The notes beneath the pieces are model-generated. The model did no database searches. It saw only the letters and a list, made by a program, of their open reading frames with translations, and was not told where the DNA came from. DNA of 40,190 nt from Intoshia linei. Taxonomy: Eukaryota > Orthonectida > Rhopaluridae. Every line of letters starts with the position of its first letter. Positions within the stretch are counted from its first letter, which is position 1. Positions 19,242 through 31,396 of this stretch are shown here, in pieces. Made by a program: the position numbers and the translations under genes. The stretch covers positions 1 to 40,190 of the forward strand of contig LWCA01000207.1 in NCBI GenBank assembly GCA_001642005.1. Direction: 5' to 3'.

Positions 19242-22177
19242 ATGGTTTTCAAAAAATGGTTAGATAATTTTTATCAATAAAATTTAGGATTTATTTTTTG
19301 TTATTCGTCGTCAAAAAACCAATATTATTTTGGATGCAACCGAAAATAGTACTATACGAGATTTAAAAAGTCAAATTGAACCTATTGTCAAAAAATCAAT
19401 TACCGAATTGCAACTTTCCAAAATTGATAAAACAGTATGAAATATATTATTAATATTACACTAATAATTACAGTAGTGATTTTTAATGATATCGGTGATT
19501 GCGTATACTTTTTTATTCATTTATGTAACATTATATTTTTAAAAAAAAAATTCCGAAAATACACTGTATGTATTTTTAAACCAATTAAACCAATAACCAA
19601 GAGTCTTGAAAACTATGCATAACTTGAATATATATGAAATTTTATAAATTTTCTCGTTATACGTATACGTTGTATTATGTACTTGTAGTATATACAACAC
19701 GATTTTTAATCCCTCAAATAGGTTCGTAAAAAATTACCGATCCGCAAAAAAATGTGAACTAATAACACAAAAAAGTAACCTAAACATGGTCTTTTCGTAA
19801 TTTTCTTACAAAATTAAATGTTAAAATTTCCACGAAAAATTTAAATATGAAATTAGTAGTCCCCGGTAAGAAAACTTTGACAACCCTATATGTAAGGTAT
19901 AATTAAAAATCAATACTAAAGTGCTTTTTTGACCGTGAAGGCGTCGTTTTGTCAGATTGCAATTTTTTGTGTGTGTTAACTTAATATATTTGTATTAATT
20001 GTAAAAATTTTTTCAATTTTAGAACTATTCTGTGTTTGATTTGAAAATGCAGTTTTTTGAGGTTGCTATTTATCATAATGCTTATAATTTTAAAAACTAT
20101 CTCCGAATTTATGTTTTATAAGGAATCTAATTTAGGATATGTTTCAATTTTAAAACAAAGGGTACTTTGTGGTTTTGACCATGAAGGTGTACGTATGTGA
20201 GGCTGATATTTATGACAATGTTAATGGTTTTAACACGCGTCCAGAATTTATGTTGTATTCAATTTTTGGTTGATTTTATTTTTAAACAAAAAGGAAAATT
20301 GTGGTTTTGACCCTGAAGGATTCTGAACTCAAATTAGGATATTGAAAAATAGATATCAACATTTCCTGCGTAATTAGAATTTACGTATTAGAAATTGAGA
20401 TGAATTTTCTTTTATTTTTTGTAAAATTTTTCGAATTGTCCAATGTTTATCAATTAATTTAGATTTTGGAAGACCACAAAACGTTATTACAGTGTGGATT
20501 TACCGTTGAAACCGTTAGTCCAATGATTCCAGCCGAATTAAATTTGTGCTTTAAGCAAGATGGTATTATATTTTATTGTTATAGTTTGTACAAGGTTTCA
20601 TATTTAGATTCACAAAAAAACCGATACGTCATAGATATTCGGTATAACACTATAACTTCGATTACATCATACTTTATGTCAGTGCTTTCCAACCATTTTT
20701 GGTTGCGACACATATTTCAATCTCAAAAAATTTCGCGTACACACCAATCAAAAAAATAAATGATTGATTAATAAATATAGTTGAACCAATTTTTTTCTAA
20801 TAATAATCTGAAAATAAGCTATGTAAAATTTATTATCATCATTAAAAATATCTTTGATTTGCATTTTTACGTCTTCCAATTTTATTGTCTGCTAATGGAA
20901 TTTAAAAAAAAATTAAATAAAATTTTAAGTTTGGCGACACACAAAAGTGTCACGATACACCGGTTGAAAAGCACTGCTTTATGTAGACCAGTGCTTCGCG
21001 AATATATTTTAGTCGCCACCACTAATAAAATAATACTTATGTTCACTTATTTATAAAATATTCGTAAAATCGATATTTTTTCACAAAAGGGGCGTAATTT
21101 GTTAAATTATACAATAGTTATACAAATGCAAGGGCGGTTAAAAACCCCAATTGTCCTTTGTTTTTAAATTCAAACCGTCCTAAAATTATAAAAAATATAC
21201 ATTCTAATAAAAAGTTTTAAATTCATCAATATTATGATTATGTTCAATTTCCAAATCGTATATCTTCATGGCCAAAACCCAAATTAGCTTTTTTTGTAAA
21301 AATTAAGAAAGTCTTATAATGTTATACAGCATAAATTCTGGGATGGTTTTTAAATTCATAATCATTTCATAAATGGTAACCTCAAAAAAGCCCTAGAATT
21401 TAAAAAAAATTGTTGATGATACAGTTAAAATTCTTTACACAAATGTTAACAAAACAAAACTAAGACGAAATAATTCACTTTAAATAAAAAGGTAATGTAA
21501 TATGACGGTTTCACGTGAAATGAGTTTGGGAACCACTCCTTTAAAGGATTGATAATAGTGAATAGTAGCATTTTTAAGTTAGATTATAATCTAATTATAG
21601 TATTGAATTTATTTTTTTGGTAGAATAAAAATGTGCCCTCGGCAGAACTAAATGCTTTTTGTACGTAGTACATAACACTCAACTTGTATACTATAAATTA
21701 TTCACTTCAACCACCTATAAATGCTATATCCAACCCTTACAGAGTCTTGTGGTGATCATCCACTCCATGGGAACCACCGATTAATATTATTAATAATAAA
21801 TAATAAATGTTTGATTCATAAAATTACTACAGTACCATAAAGAAAACTAAAATTGTCAGTTTTAAGAATTGCAATGTTACAATTTTATAAATTTTGCGGA
21901 ATACATGTAAATGTATTTTAGTTTTTATTTGCCGCATTTTGGCAATCTGATTTTTTCACTTAGAAATAAAAATTCTTTGCAAATAGTACCTGGGTTGAAC
22001 TTGTGATCATGTATTACTGTTGAATGTATACATTATTTTGTGGCTATATAATTACTTTATTTAGATGGATCATTTGAAGGAGTTAATGTTTCCGAATATT
22101 CTAAAGCAAAAATAATTGATAAAGAAAGTTTACAGGACCATCCAGATAATGTTGCACCTAGTGTTGGGGCAGAATAA
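19242..22177 (+). CDS. ELOB: Elongin B (spliced)
   Basis: Ubiquitin-like adaptor that pairs with elongin C in the elongin transcription factor and in cullin-2/5 ubiquitin ligases (VHL and SOCS boxes). Exons 19242-19244, 19288-19434, 20463-20562 and 22065-22177 give 120 aa; human elongin B has 118. Introns are 43, 1028 and 1502 nt, in phase. Landmarks: D-L-F-F-V-I-R-R-Q-K-T-N at the start of the ubiquitin-like fold; H-K-T-L-L-Q-C-G-F-T in the middle; and F-K-Q-D-D-G-S-F-E at the start of the C-terminal tail. The first exon holds only the start codon: the ATG is followed directly by GTTTTC and an acceptor at 19286-19287. This is inferred, since the family starts M-D-V-F and the downstream exon lacks its own ATG. 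Both long introns contain transposon remnants. Confidence 0.85.
19915..20340 (-). repeat. Helitron-like family copy in elongin B intron 2
   Basis: Carries the family signature AAAGTGCTTTTTTGACCGTG near 19918, followed by several related sub-units built on TGACC-TGAAGG. Same family as 11504-11880, 29487-29800 and 33630-34000. The ends are not resolved. Confidence 0.5.
20680..20976. mobile_element. hAT-type MITE, 297 bp, in elongin B intron 3
   Basis: Ends CAGTGCTTTCCAACC and GGTTGAAAAGCACTG form terminal inverted repeats, flanked by perfect 8-bp duplications CTTTATGT (20672-20679 and 20977-20984). No transposase coding. Confidence 0.9.
21480..21700 (+). repeat. Helitron-like 3' terminal fragment in elongin B intron 3
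   Basis: Inverted relative to the copy at 9914-10100. It shares GGGAACCACTCCTTTAAAGG near 21528, GTGCCCTCGGCAGA near 21630, and a TGTACG-TAG-TACATA hairpin near 21660. Confidence 0.5.
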
Positions 22178-22744
22178 ATTGATTTTAAATTTTACAATTT
22201 GTTCATTTGTAATTTGATATGTTTAAACTAGATATGTGAGATAAGTACGGGTAAGACCATGGTAATGTAATCCTGGTAGACTCGCTGATATACAGATTCA
22301 TCTTGTTTAGATAAATGTACAGTTTTGTTTGCGATAATAAAAATATTGACGACATAAGTCTTAGGCACCCCACTTGTAATTAATTTAAACACTCCTGGTT
22401 AATGATTTAAGACATTTTCTTATATCATATCTAGTGTATGATCAAGAACAAATATTTAACAACTCTAAAAAAGTAAAAAGTATAACATAAATTAATTAAT
22501 AATTAATGAAATATAGGTATTTTTAATTAAAATTGCAAAATTCCGAGCGACATATAATAATACAATTAATTAAATGAAAATATTAGATAAATATATATAT
22601 AAAATTACTAATATTTAGTATTCTATCATTTATTTTTAATCACTGATACAATTCTTCTAGACAATGAGGCATACATAGTTTAAATAAATAAAAGTTCTTA
22701 AATAGTTTTTACAAGTACGTGGTCTCATTGGTCGTGTATATATC
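22178..22744. other. Intergenic, 3' flank of elongin B
   Basis: No coding region recognised. It presumably holds the elongin B 3' UTR. Confidence 0.5.
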
Positions 22745-23430
22745 TCCATAGTTCTTTTAAGTTGACTGGATGTAGCTTATAAACAGTATATTTCAAATTT
22801 TTCACGTGTCTTCAATAATGTTTAAATCTGGACTTTGTACCGGTCAATCTTTTAATTTTTTTACGATTACCCTTTATAAATGGACGGGTTGTCTTTGTAG
22901 TTTGACACGGTTCACAATTTTGATGTTTCTTCAATCCATCCAAAAATGTTATTCATTTGCTTTTCTAAGGATTATCTGGTATTCTTGAGCATTTATTCCT
23001 CCTATACACTTTATTAATACTTTTTTCGCATTGCCCCTAATACCACCCAAATCATATTTTACTGGGTATTTGTAATACTTCTACTTATGTACGTTGATAA
23101 GAATTTTGTTTTTTACGTTTTCGAACGTATACTCTTCCTTTTGTAAATAATTCAAATAAACTTTTATCAGTGAAACTTATATTTTTCCATTGGTTCGTCC
23201 ATGTCACTTTTTGCTTACACCTTTTAAAACGGTTTTCGACTTGCAATTCTTCCATATAATCCAAATATATATAACACATTTTGCACCATCTTTAAACTAG
23301 GCTTTTTTGTAATGATGGAGTGTATTTTAACCTTTAATACTGTCAAGCAAGGGTTTTTCTTTGATTCCCTTATTATAATAATCTCTTCTCTGGCTGTCAG
23401 CATGTGTTTTCTATCTAATCTTGGCAAATA
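22745..23430 (-). pseudogene. Dead Tc1-like transposase
   Basis: Broken into several minus-strand frames. From 23427 downward: an HTH region with T-A-R-E-E-I-I-I-I and G-R-I-A-S-R-K-P-F; then W-K-N-I-S-F-T-D-K-S-L-F, where the first catalytic Asp lies in F-T-D; near 23000 G-G-I-N-A-Q-E-Y; and near 22830 W-P-V-Q-S-P-D-L-N-I-I-E, the last catalytic block of the DDE/D triad. Stops and shifts show it is inactive. Terminal repeats were not found. Confidence 0.8.
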
Positions 23431-24057
23431 AGCTATGCATACACTTTTTTTGTATTTTTTAATAATATTTTAAAGCGTACATCGATAAATACTAAAGGTT
23501 TTACTTATAAAACCTTGACTTTTTTAGTTGCATTAAGACACGGCATTATATATTTTTTTGTCACTTATTCGCGTCATTTACTAAACAATTAGTTAATTTT
23601 AATTTATAAATCATTATCTTTTTCGTTTTTATGGATATTTTACCCATTTTTTGATAAATCATTTAAAAAATATTAGTATGTTAGATCATTCCAGTATCTC
23701 TAGATAAGAAATTTCAAGGGTTTCTGGTCAAAAAGAATTTTAATATATTGAGTATATGAGTATATATGTATTTAAAAATGTATTCATATTTTTAAAGATT
23801 GCCAAGTTAGAATTTCCAATTCCAATTGGTTTTGTTTGTTTATTTGTCGTTCTATAAATAAACATTGATCAATAATAAGTCATGACAATTAATGTCGATG
23901 TGTAATCACCATAGTAACAACATACATGCTATTGTGCAAAATATAAAAAATGTGCTATTCTGAAATTTATTATTGCATTATTATGACTACCACTATTTAA
24001 ATATCGTTATTCTTGAAATTTTCAGAATATTATTTTCATTATTTTGTGAAAATAGAA
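23431..24057. other. Upstream flank of SRSF2
   Basis: No ORF of note. It should contain the SRSF2 promoter and 5' UTR. An AG at 24023-24024 (TTTTCAG) just before the start could be the acceptor of a 5' UTR intron. Confidence 0.45.
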
Positions 24058-25794
24058 ATGCCACCACGATACGATTCTGCTGGAAAGGAGATGTACTCCT
24101 TAAAAGTGGATAATCTTACATTCAGAACAACAGTTGATGATTTAAAAAGAGAATTTCGAAAATTTGGTGAAATTGGCGATGTATACATTCCTAGAGAACG
24201 TTACACCAATGAAAGCAGAGGATTCGGTTTTGTTCGATTTGTCGATAAACGTGATGCCAATGACGCAATTACTGAAATGAATGGTGCATACATGGACAAT
24301 AGAATTCTCCGAGTTCAATTGGCTAAATACGGAAGGCCTCCAGAGGAACACAGACGATTACACGATAATAAGTAATTTTATCAACATTGTTTGATATAGT
24401 ATTGTTTGATTTACTATTCTTTTGAATCTAATATTATTTAAAGATGGTGCCCTGATTCGGAAATTAACTGTAACTGGATAAATGTCGAATATCACTATCC
24501 AAGCTGAGCAATTTGTTTTAGTCAAGCTTTTGCAAATGACTGGACAGTTTTTGCGTTGCTGATATGTATGATAATGGACATTCTGTACCTATAATTTTTC
24601 AGTGGCTTATTTTTTTGCGGTGCTGTGTTCCTGTTTTTTAATTTGACGAGTAGCACTGATGTCTGCGTTGCATTTTGATGTAAATATTGCATTTATAGTT
24701 TATAACAATACATTTATATTTTTTTTAGCCGACATGGAAGCAATAATTATAATAACAATAATAACAATAATTATCACTATAATCGACCATCATTTCCACA
24801 AAAACGATATCGATCTAATTTACGATTTAGTTTGAGTAGAAGCAGAACAAAGTCACCACTTGGACCACGATTTAAGAAAGGAGGCAAAGTAGGGTACGCG
24901 GGGAGATCTTCCAAGTATTCAAATTCCCGTTCTCGATCTAGGCGGCGCTCTAGGAGTTCACCATCTTACCATAGGGGTGGACGTGGCAGTCGTTTTAAAC
25001 GCAGATCTCGTAAATCACCTTCTTATCGTGGAAGTAAATCCGGATCCAGATCTTCAAGGAACGATTCACGATCAAGGAGTTATTCCAAGAATAAGTCAAG
25101 AAGGTCGCGATCTAGGTCCGTTTCAAAAAAAAGATCAAGAAGATATCAATCTGATTCTAGAGAAAGAATTCGTTCAAAAGATAAATCGTACTCTCGACAC
25201 AAAAGAACGTCAAGATCAATTTCAAGGCATTCGGAATCGCGTAATCGTAAATCACACTCTCGACATAAAAAAATATCTAAATCAAGATCTATTTCAAATC
25301 ATTCAGAGTCGGTTAATCATAAATCACATTCTAGGCGTAAAAGAAAGTCGAAATCAAGATCTGTTTCAATTCATAAATCACATACTCGACGTAGAAGAAT
25401 GTCGAAATCTAGATCCGTTTCCCATAGTAAAAATAATCGCACAACTTTAGAAAATCGAGATAAATCTAGATCCGAGAGTAAAAGAAAATCTGTATCACAC
25501 GAAAAAACTAAAAAAGATCATTCTGTTTCAAGAGATTTAGTTGATTCTCATGTTGCATGTGGAAAGTCACATTCAAGATCCATTTCTCCTCGCAAAGAAA
25601 AACAATCTAGATCCGTTTCTCCTATTAAAAGAAAGCATTCTAGATCCAAATCAAATGAAATTCCTCTAAAAAAGAAAACTATAGATTATTCTAGTGATTC
25701 AAATTCGAAAGAATGTGGGAAGACACAGTCTGATTCTTTGTCTCCATTGCACGAATCTATTGACATGAACGGAATTAAAAATAAACAAGAGTAA
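24058..25794 (+). CDS. SRSF2: SR splicing factor, SRSF2/SC35-like (spliced)
   Basis: RNA-binding splicing regulator acting in nuclear speckles on exonic enhancers. Exons 24058-24371 and 24729-25794 (intron 357 nt) give 459 aa. The RRM spans about aa 12-92: RNP2 in L-K-V-D-N-L, the [21 protein letters not shown] stretch containing RNP1, and [12 protein letters not shown] at the end, all diagnostic of SRSF2. An Asn-rich linker follows across the splice junction. The RS domain then covers about 300 residues, much longer than the roughly 130-residue RS domain of human SRSF2. It includes imperfect repeats of about 27 residues built on K-S-H-S-R-x-K-R-K-S-K-S-R-S. The ATG at 24058 is chosen because it gives the family's N-terminus and no earlier in-frame ATG exists. 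Confidence 0.93.
25195..25440 (+). repeat. Tandem repeats in the RS domain
   Basis: About three imperfect units of roughly 80 bases encode repeated K-S-H-S-R-x-K-K/R and S-K-S-R-S-x-S motifs. They suggest expansion of the RS domain by tandem duplication. Confidence 0.6.
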
Positions 25795-26667
25795 TTTTTT
25801 TATTTTAATTATGAATCAAAAAAAGGATATTTAAATTTTTCAAATCTGATTTCAGATTAAGATATATATTATTGTAATTAATAGAAATATTAACAGAAAA
25901 TAATTTTAGTTTTCTGGTTGAAAAAAACATTTTTGGTAGTTTCTTAATGTTTTAGTTTGTTGGAAAATTGTTTTTGAACCTAATTCATTAAATGACTTTT
26001 CAAAGCTAAGTCTAGTAATATTTAATATAATAATTTGCATGAAAATTTTTACTATTTATGCATGGGTAAAGCGCCTTACTAATGTATATTTGTTGGTTTG
26101 TCATTTTATTTTACTTTTTAGAGATATTAACTCAAGAGATGTTGATACGGAAGTTTAAATAATTTAATTATAATAAACATTGTCAAAATATTTTTTATTC
26201 TGATAGATAATTTTTAGTTATTTGTTAGTTACCACTTTTATTTTTGCATGTTATTGAATATTTATGGTTTAGCTTGAATAATGATCCTTGTTTACGCTGG
26301 TATGGACTTTTATTTTGTTTTCTTTGAAATTAAGCTTATTGTTATAATATAATTTTTATTGGGTGCACTTTTTTGTTGTAATATTTTGAAATTTAACTGA
26401 TAAACTTCGTTTTGGGAAACTTTTGTTTTTCGCACTATTGACTATCAGCAAGTGAAAATACATTAACAATTTAGCTGCACTTGTATGCACGAATGTTTTT
26501 TTAAATATTGATGAAAATTATTAGTTGATAAAATACTTTTGACTGATTCTTAATATTTTAACGTAACCTACAATTTAAAAATTGAGATTAATTTTATATT
26601 TATGAGTTACGTATTTTATAGTTATGTACCAATTTACAATGTATTATTTATAAGTTTTATTTACATT
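25795..26667. other. Convergent intergenic region
   Basis: Lies between the 3' ends of SRSF2 (plus) and the FAXDC2-like gene (minus). It is AT-rich with no recognisable gene and is expected to hold both 3' UTRs. Confidence 0.5.
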
Positions 26668-29600
26668 TTAATTAATTTTACTATAACTTCTATCTATTGG
26701 TGAGAGTGTGAAAGTCGTATTGTGATGTTTATATTGTTGAGAATTTTTGAATATTGTATCAGTTTTATGAAATTTGTCTAAAATTCCCAATACTCCAAAA
26801 TTGTTTGTGAACCTATTAAATATTTTATAATAATCTTGAACGATCAGACTTGAAGACAATGAACAAGACGTTCTGACGACCTTGTTTACTGTTAGGGAAT
26901 TATAATTATTCCTTCATTTAGATTCTGGATTGTAGAAGTAAATACAGTATTCTCGTCAACTCTGTATTTCGACAAGTTAATTACGATTTTATGTAAATAA
27001 GTTTGAAATTTAAAATGCTTCTAAATCGATAAAGAAAATTTAAATGTTTAATAACTTATTAATAATAAGGCAGATGGATAATAAATTTATGTAAAAAAGG
27101 AAATCTGTATATTACGTTTACAAAAAATTGTCTTTATATATTATAATTATATTACTATATTTAGTAAACACATTTTATAATTTAAATGTAATTCTTACAA
27201 AAAATTTAATTAATATACAATATTAAAATTAATTAATTTCAGTTGTAAAATAGATTTTAATTAAATTTAAAGATTATATAACATCTATTTTTTCTAAATC
27301 ACAAGAATGGCGAGTCAGAGAGAATACAGTATTTCATTTCAAGTAAACTTTGTTCACTGATTTGTTCACTCGTCAGATCTATACTTAATATTTATCAGAT
27401 GTAAAAAAATACATATAATGGTGAAAATCATGAAATTCTGGTGATGGTATTAATGGAAAATGATATCCACAATGTGATATGATTGTGTCAATTATATCAA
27501 TTCCTATCCATAAAAATGCTACAAGTGTGTGAGATTTTAATATCATGGGCCCAGCTAAAATGGGAAATACGTTAGCCACAATTTGTTCAATAGGATGGGC
27601 ATATAAAGACGATAGTCCAATCACTGATGTCCATTCATGGTGTTTTTTATGTATATGTTTATATAGCATTTTGTGGTGGCCCAATCTAAATTTTTATAAA
27701 TTAAATAAATAATTATATTGATTAAAATATGAATCTCTCTGCCGGTACCGGAAAATCAGTAATAGTGGAGGTGCAAATTATTGACGAATTATTTGGCATT
27801 AATACATGTAATTTTTTTACAAGCAGTTTGTAGACCCTAATAAAAATAGTATACGGTTACCGACGCTTTGCACAATCCGAAATATCAATTTATTGAGCAG
27901 AATTTTTTTCTACCCTAATTTGATTTTTGGGCAGTCACAATTTCACTTAAAAATAATATTGTTCCGTGCTTTATGATACTCGTAAATTAATCTAAGAATA
28001 TTTCTATCTAGAACCTGAACTCCACCTCTCCACTGGACTTGACACTGTCAAGTTAACAGTTCAAATTTGACGTACAATACAATTATAATTCTAATGATAC
28101 TTAGAAATATAATTTTTTTAACATTATAAATACTCAATTTGAAAAAATAACTCTTCGAGGAGGGTTCTGTACGATATGTTCGACTCTGACAGAGTCCACC
28201 AAACGATATGACTCGGGATGAACCAGTTCAAAATAAAAAATCTGCGGGTCAAAAATTTCTGCTGCACCTCAAACGTTTTGATGTGTCTGTTGAAGTCGGA
28301 ATTAAATAATAACGAGTTTCTAATGCTCTGTATCAGTGTTTCTGAGCCGGTGTGCGAGTAAATTTTATGTGTGACCAGGAAAAAATTGAAAATGTATATA
28401 CCATTTTACTTAATGTCAGTTACATCACATTTTTTTATACCGAAACAATTTTTTATCTTAACACTCTCACATTCATGAACTGCATATGCAGTTTGGACTA
28501 TGAACTTCAAATTGACGCTAATTACTTGAACTTTACGTAAGTCTTAATCAAACTTTTTACAAACATGAATTTTTAGTTTTTCTGGGGTTAATAAAAAATG
28601 TCCCTAGTTATAATAAATTTTAATGAATAAATAACCTATGAATGTAGTAAAATATCAATTCTTGAATGTAATTGAATATAACCAATTCTAGTGCAATTCG
28701 AAATATATTTGGAACATCATCATGAATGCTTATTCCTCTCCATTTTTGAAAAACGAAAAATACACTCACACACAATGGATTTATTAAGTATAAATTTATA
28801 ATTATCACCTTAAACAAATGAGGTAATCTTGATTTATTCAACTAAATTAATTGACATTAATTCATGTATTCCTACCTTCATTTTTGGTTGAATTTTGTAT
28901 CTGTACAAACATTTTGGCCATTGAAACACATCAATTATTAACAAGGGTAAATTCAGAAACCAAAAGATAAATGTTGAAAAAATTAATGCTCCTAAATTAC
29001 ATAGAACAGGTATATTATAATATACTAGCTTGGCTGTTTTGTACTTCGTACAAACAGCACATAGCTCTGCCGAGGGCGGACTTTTCTCATTCTTCCAAAA
29101 AAATATAATCTTAAATAAAATGCCATTATTGACTATTACCAATCTTCTAAAGGAATGGTTCCCAAACGTGTAAATACAATTTTTTATTTTTAAATACTAG
29201 AACCATTAATTATATCAAATATGATAAAAAAAATTTTTTAAAACCACTTGAAAATATAGTAAAAAAAATTTTCTAAAAAACCGCTATAAAATTTGTTTGC
29301 TAATTTTTGTAAGATTATTTGGTTCACAACAGAGTAGTTGAATATTTGATAAATGTAAGCCGTTTCTATTACTTAATAGTTCTAGATAAAAATGTAGGTT
29401 AATTGTACTAAATTGATTGGTGGTTGTTAGTAAAATATTAATTTGGTATTCAAAATTTATTCCTATCTTAGACATACTTTGATTATAAAAGTGCTTTTTT
29501 GACCGTGAAGACGTCACTTAGAGATCAAAATTCTTTGTGGGTAATATGTGGAGATAACTGTATGAACTGTAATTTTTTTTAAAATTCTGGGACAATTTTC

Positions 29601-30960
29601 ATTTTTTAAAAAAAGGGTATTTTGGAGTTTTGACCCTAAAAATATATTTTTTCAAATTTAAATCTATATCAGAATGTATATTTTTTATTTTTAAAACTCG
29701 TAAGATTTGAGGTTCTGAGATTGAAATTTATCTTACTTTCACCCCTGGAAAAAACTATAATAGAAATATGGAATTGTTAAAATTTTAAGACTTAAAATAA
29801 ATTTTTTGTAATTATAAATTTTGGAATTTTCATATTTGACCAATATTACAAAGACGCCCTGTGAGCTTAAATATTTTATTTTTTCACTCCAAATTTGATA
29901 TATGTCTTAATGGGTCATACATTAATCGTATCAATGTTCAAAATAAAATCATTGGCGGATTAAGAAAAAGGGGGAAAAGCGCGCAAAAACCTTAAAAAGA
30001 AAAACCACTTGATGTTTTTACGTAAATTTTTCTAAAAATCTATTTTTGAGGAGTTTTTAAGAATCTTCTTCAGCGTGGTATTTCAACAAAAATCAATTTT
30101 TGTAATAAACGAACAGCGCATAATTTAAAATTGTATGATGTGGCTTGATAATTATCGGGTAATTTTCTATTATTGTAAGATAGTACTACGGATATCAAAT
30201 AACTACATTAATTAATCAAAATTTGGATCATGATTCATGAATATAAAATTTAAACAATTCGAAAAAATAGTTTTTGGCTTCTTTCTAACAGCAATCAATC
30301 AATTCCAAATATGGGGCGTGATTTTTGAAAAGAGTTGACAAACATTGATATAAATAATTCGTTCATAAATTATACTCATTGTAGTATTCTAATAAGCCTA
30401 CACAATGTATCAATACTTCAAAAATTTATTTCATAGCTCTCAAATTTGTTTTAAAGTGATGTGGAACCTTGTTAAAAAAGTCAAAATTCGATTTCTCGTT
30501 GTTAACAATTCAAATCTTATTCTTTTATACATATTGTATCGAAAAAAAGACAAAATAAATGTGGCTGATATAAAATTTAGAAATTATATTTTCAAATGCA
30601 GTCAAGTATATTTGCATGGCTGTTTTTCATTTTCGCAAGAATAGTTTTTTAGTTACATTTTCTATAAATTATTTTACATTTTGTAGTCAAAACGTGGAAG
30701 GGTAATGCCAAAATGAATAATAAATATTGGTGCATTAAATAAATTACTATTTACCTACAACAGTAAATAATCCTTCATTGCTACCAAATGTATTAACTGC
30801 TTTTACCCAATACCCATGAAAGATGTTTGATTTTGTCCTGTTCAAATCAATTAAATTATATTTATAATTAAACAAACCAACTTGTCGGTGGATACCGACT
30901 GTAATACATACAAACTACCAATCCAAGCGAATATATGACCGTTTTAAGATTCACATTCAT
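26668..30960 (-). CDS. FAXDC2: FAXDC2-like membrane fatty-acid/sterol hydroxylase (spliced)
   Basis: Membrane di-iron hydroxylase of the fatty acid hydroxylase superfamily, expected in the ER and related to sterol C4-methyl oxidase. Six exons: 30960-30896, 30837-30755, 28991-28876, 28841-28636, 27685-27413 and 26812-26668, giving 295 aa. Introns are 58, 1763, 34, 950 and 600 nt, all in phase. Histidine boxes that bind iron: HRLGHH (across a splice junction), HKKHH, and E-F-H-D-F-H-H; HCGYHFP is also present, as in FAXDC2. Other FAXDC2 landmarks are R-Y-K-I-Q-P, I-G-L-S-S-L-Y-A-H-P-I-E, and G-V-L-G-I-L-D-K-F-H-x-T-D-T. Exon 1 encodes a hydrophobic N-terminus and is the least certain part. Introns 2 and 4 carry transposon debris. 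The cytochrome b5 reductase gene lies 436 bases upstream on the same strand. Confidence 0.87.
27700..28350. other. FAXDC2 intron 4, unexplained less AT-rich stretch
   Basis: Visibly richer in G and C than its surroundings, with segments such as GCCGGTACCGG near 27741 and CTCCACCTCTCCACTGG near 28020. No ORF, inverted ends or target duplication were identified. It may be an old mobile element. Confidence 0.35.
29027..29800 (-). mobile_element. Helitron-like non-autonomous element in FAXDC2 intron 2
   Basis: Read on the minus strand, the 3' end has the hairpin GCTGTTTGTAC-GAA-GTACAAAACAGC followed by CAAGCTAGT at 29028-29035, the expected Helitron 3' structure (hairpin then CTAG, inserted next to T). 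The body carries the CCTCGGCAGAG signature near 29075 and the GTGACGTCTTCACGG signature near 29505. The 5' end near 29800 is approximate. No Rep/helicase coding is present. Confidence 0.55.
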
Positions 30961-31396
30961 AATGTAGTAATTAAAATTTACAAATATACAACTTTTTATA
31001 GTGGTTTTATATCTAGTTTGACACAATTATCAATTTTATGGCAACATTAAAAATAAATTGTATTGATTAATTATAATGATGTGCTAATAAATTTATTGAA
31101 TTGTAGGATTCCTAGTTTTTAGTTTTATATTACACAAGTTGTTAAAGCAAAGTGATTTAATTATTTTCAAAATATTCTTCGTTCATATATATTTCATGTT
31201 TTTTTTCATGTCTATTTAAGAGACGAAATTGGAATAATTAAATTAAGTTTAAGAAAAAAATTAATTTAACTTAACCAAAAATTTCCCAAATTTCTTACCA
31301 CATTTAGGAACCGTTGACCTAAATCTGTCAAATTTTAAATGAATACCAACGTAAATTTTACAGTAAACTGACACATTTAATCTATAAATGAGATTA
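30961..31396. other. Spacer between two tandem minus-strand genes
   Basis: No ORF. It should combine the cytochrome b5 reductase 3' UTR and the FAXDC2 promoter. Confidence 0.5.

Noticed and set aside
24977-25450. A 157-codon open frame overlapping the SRSF2 RS domain
   Set aside because: It is the +1 shadow of repetitive AGA/TCN codons in the RS domain; no recognisable protein features.
30405-30644. 79-codon plus-strand ORF
   Set aside because: Lies in FAXDC2 intron 2 and shows no domain; composition is that of AT-rich noncoding DNA.
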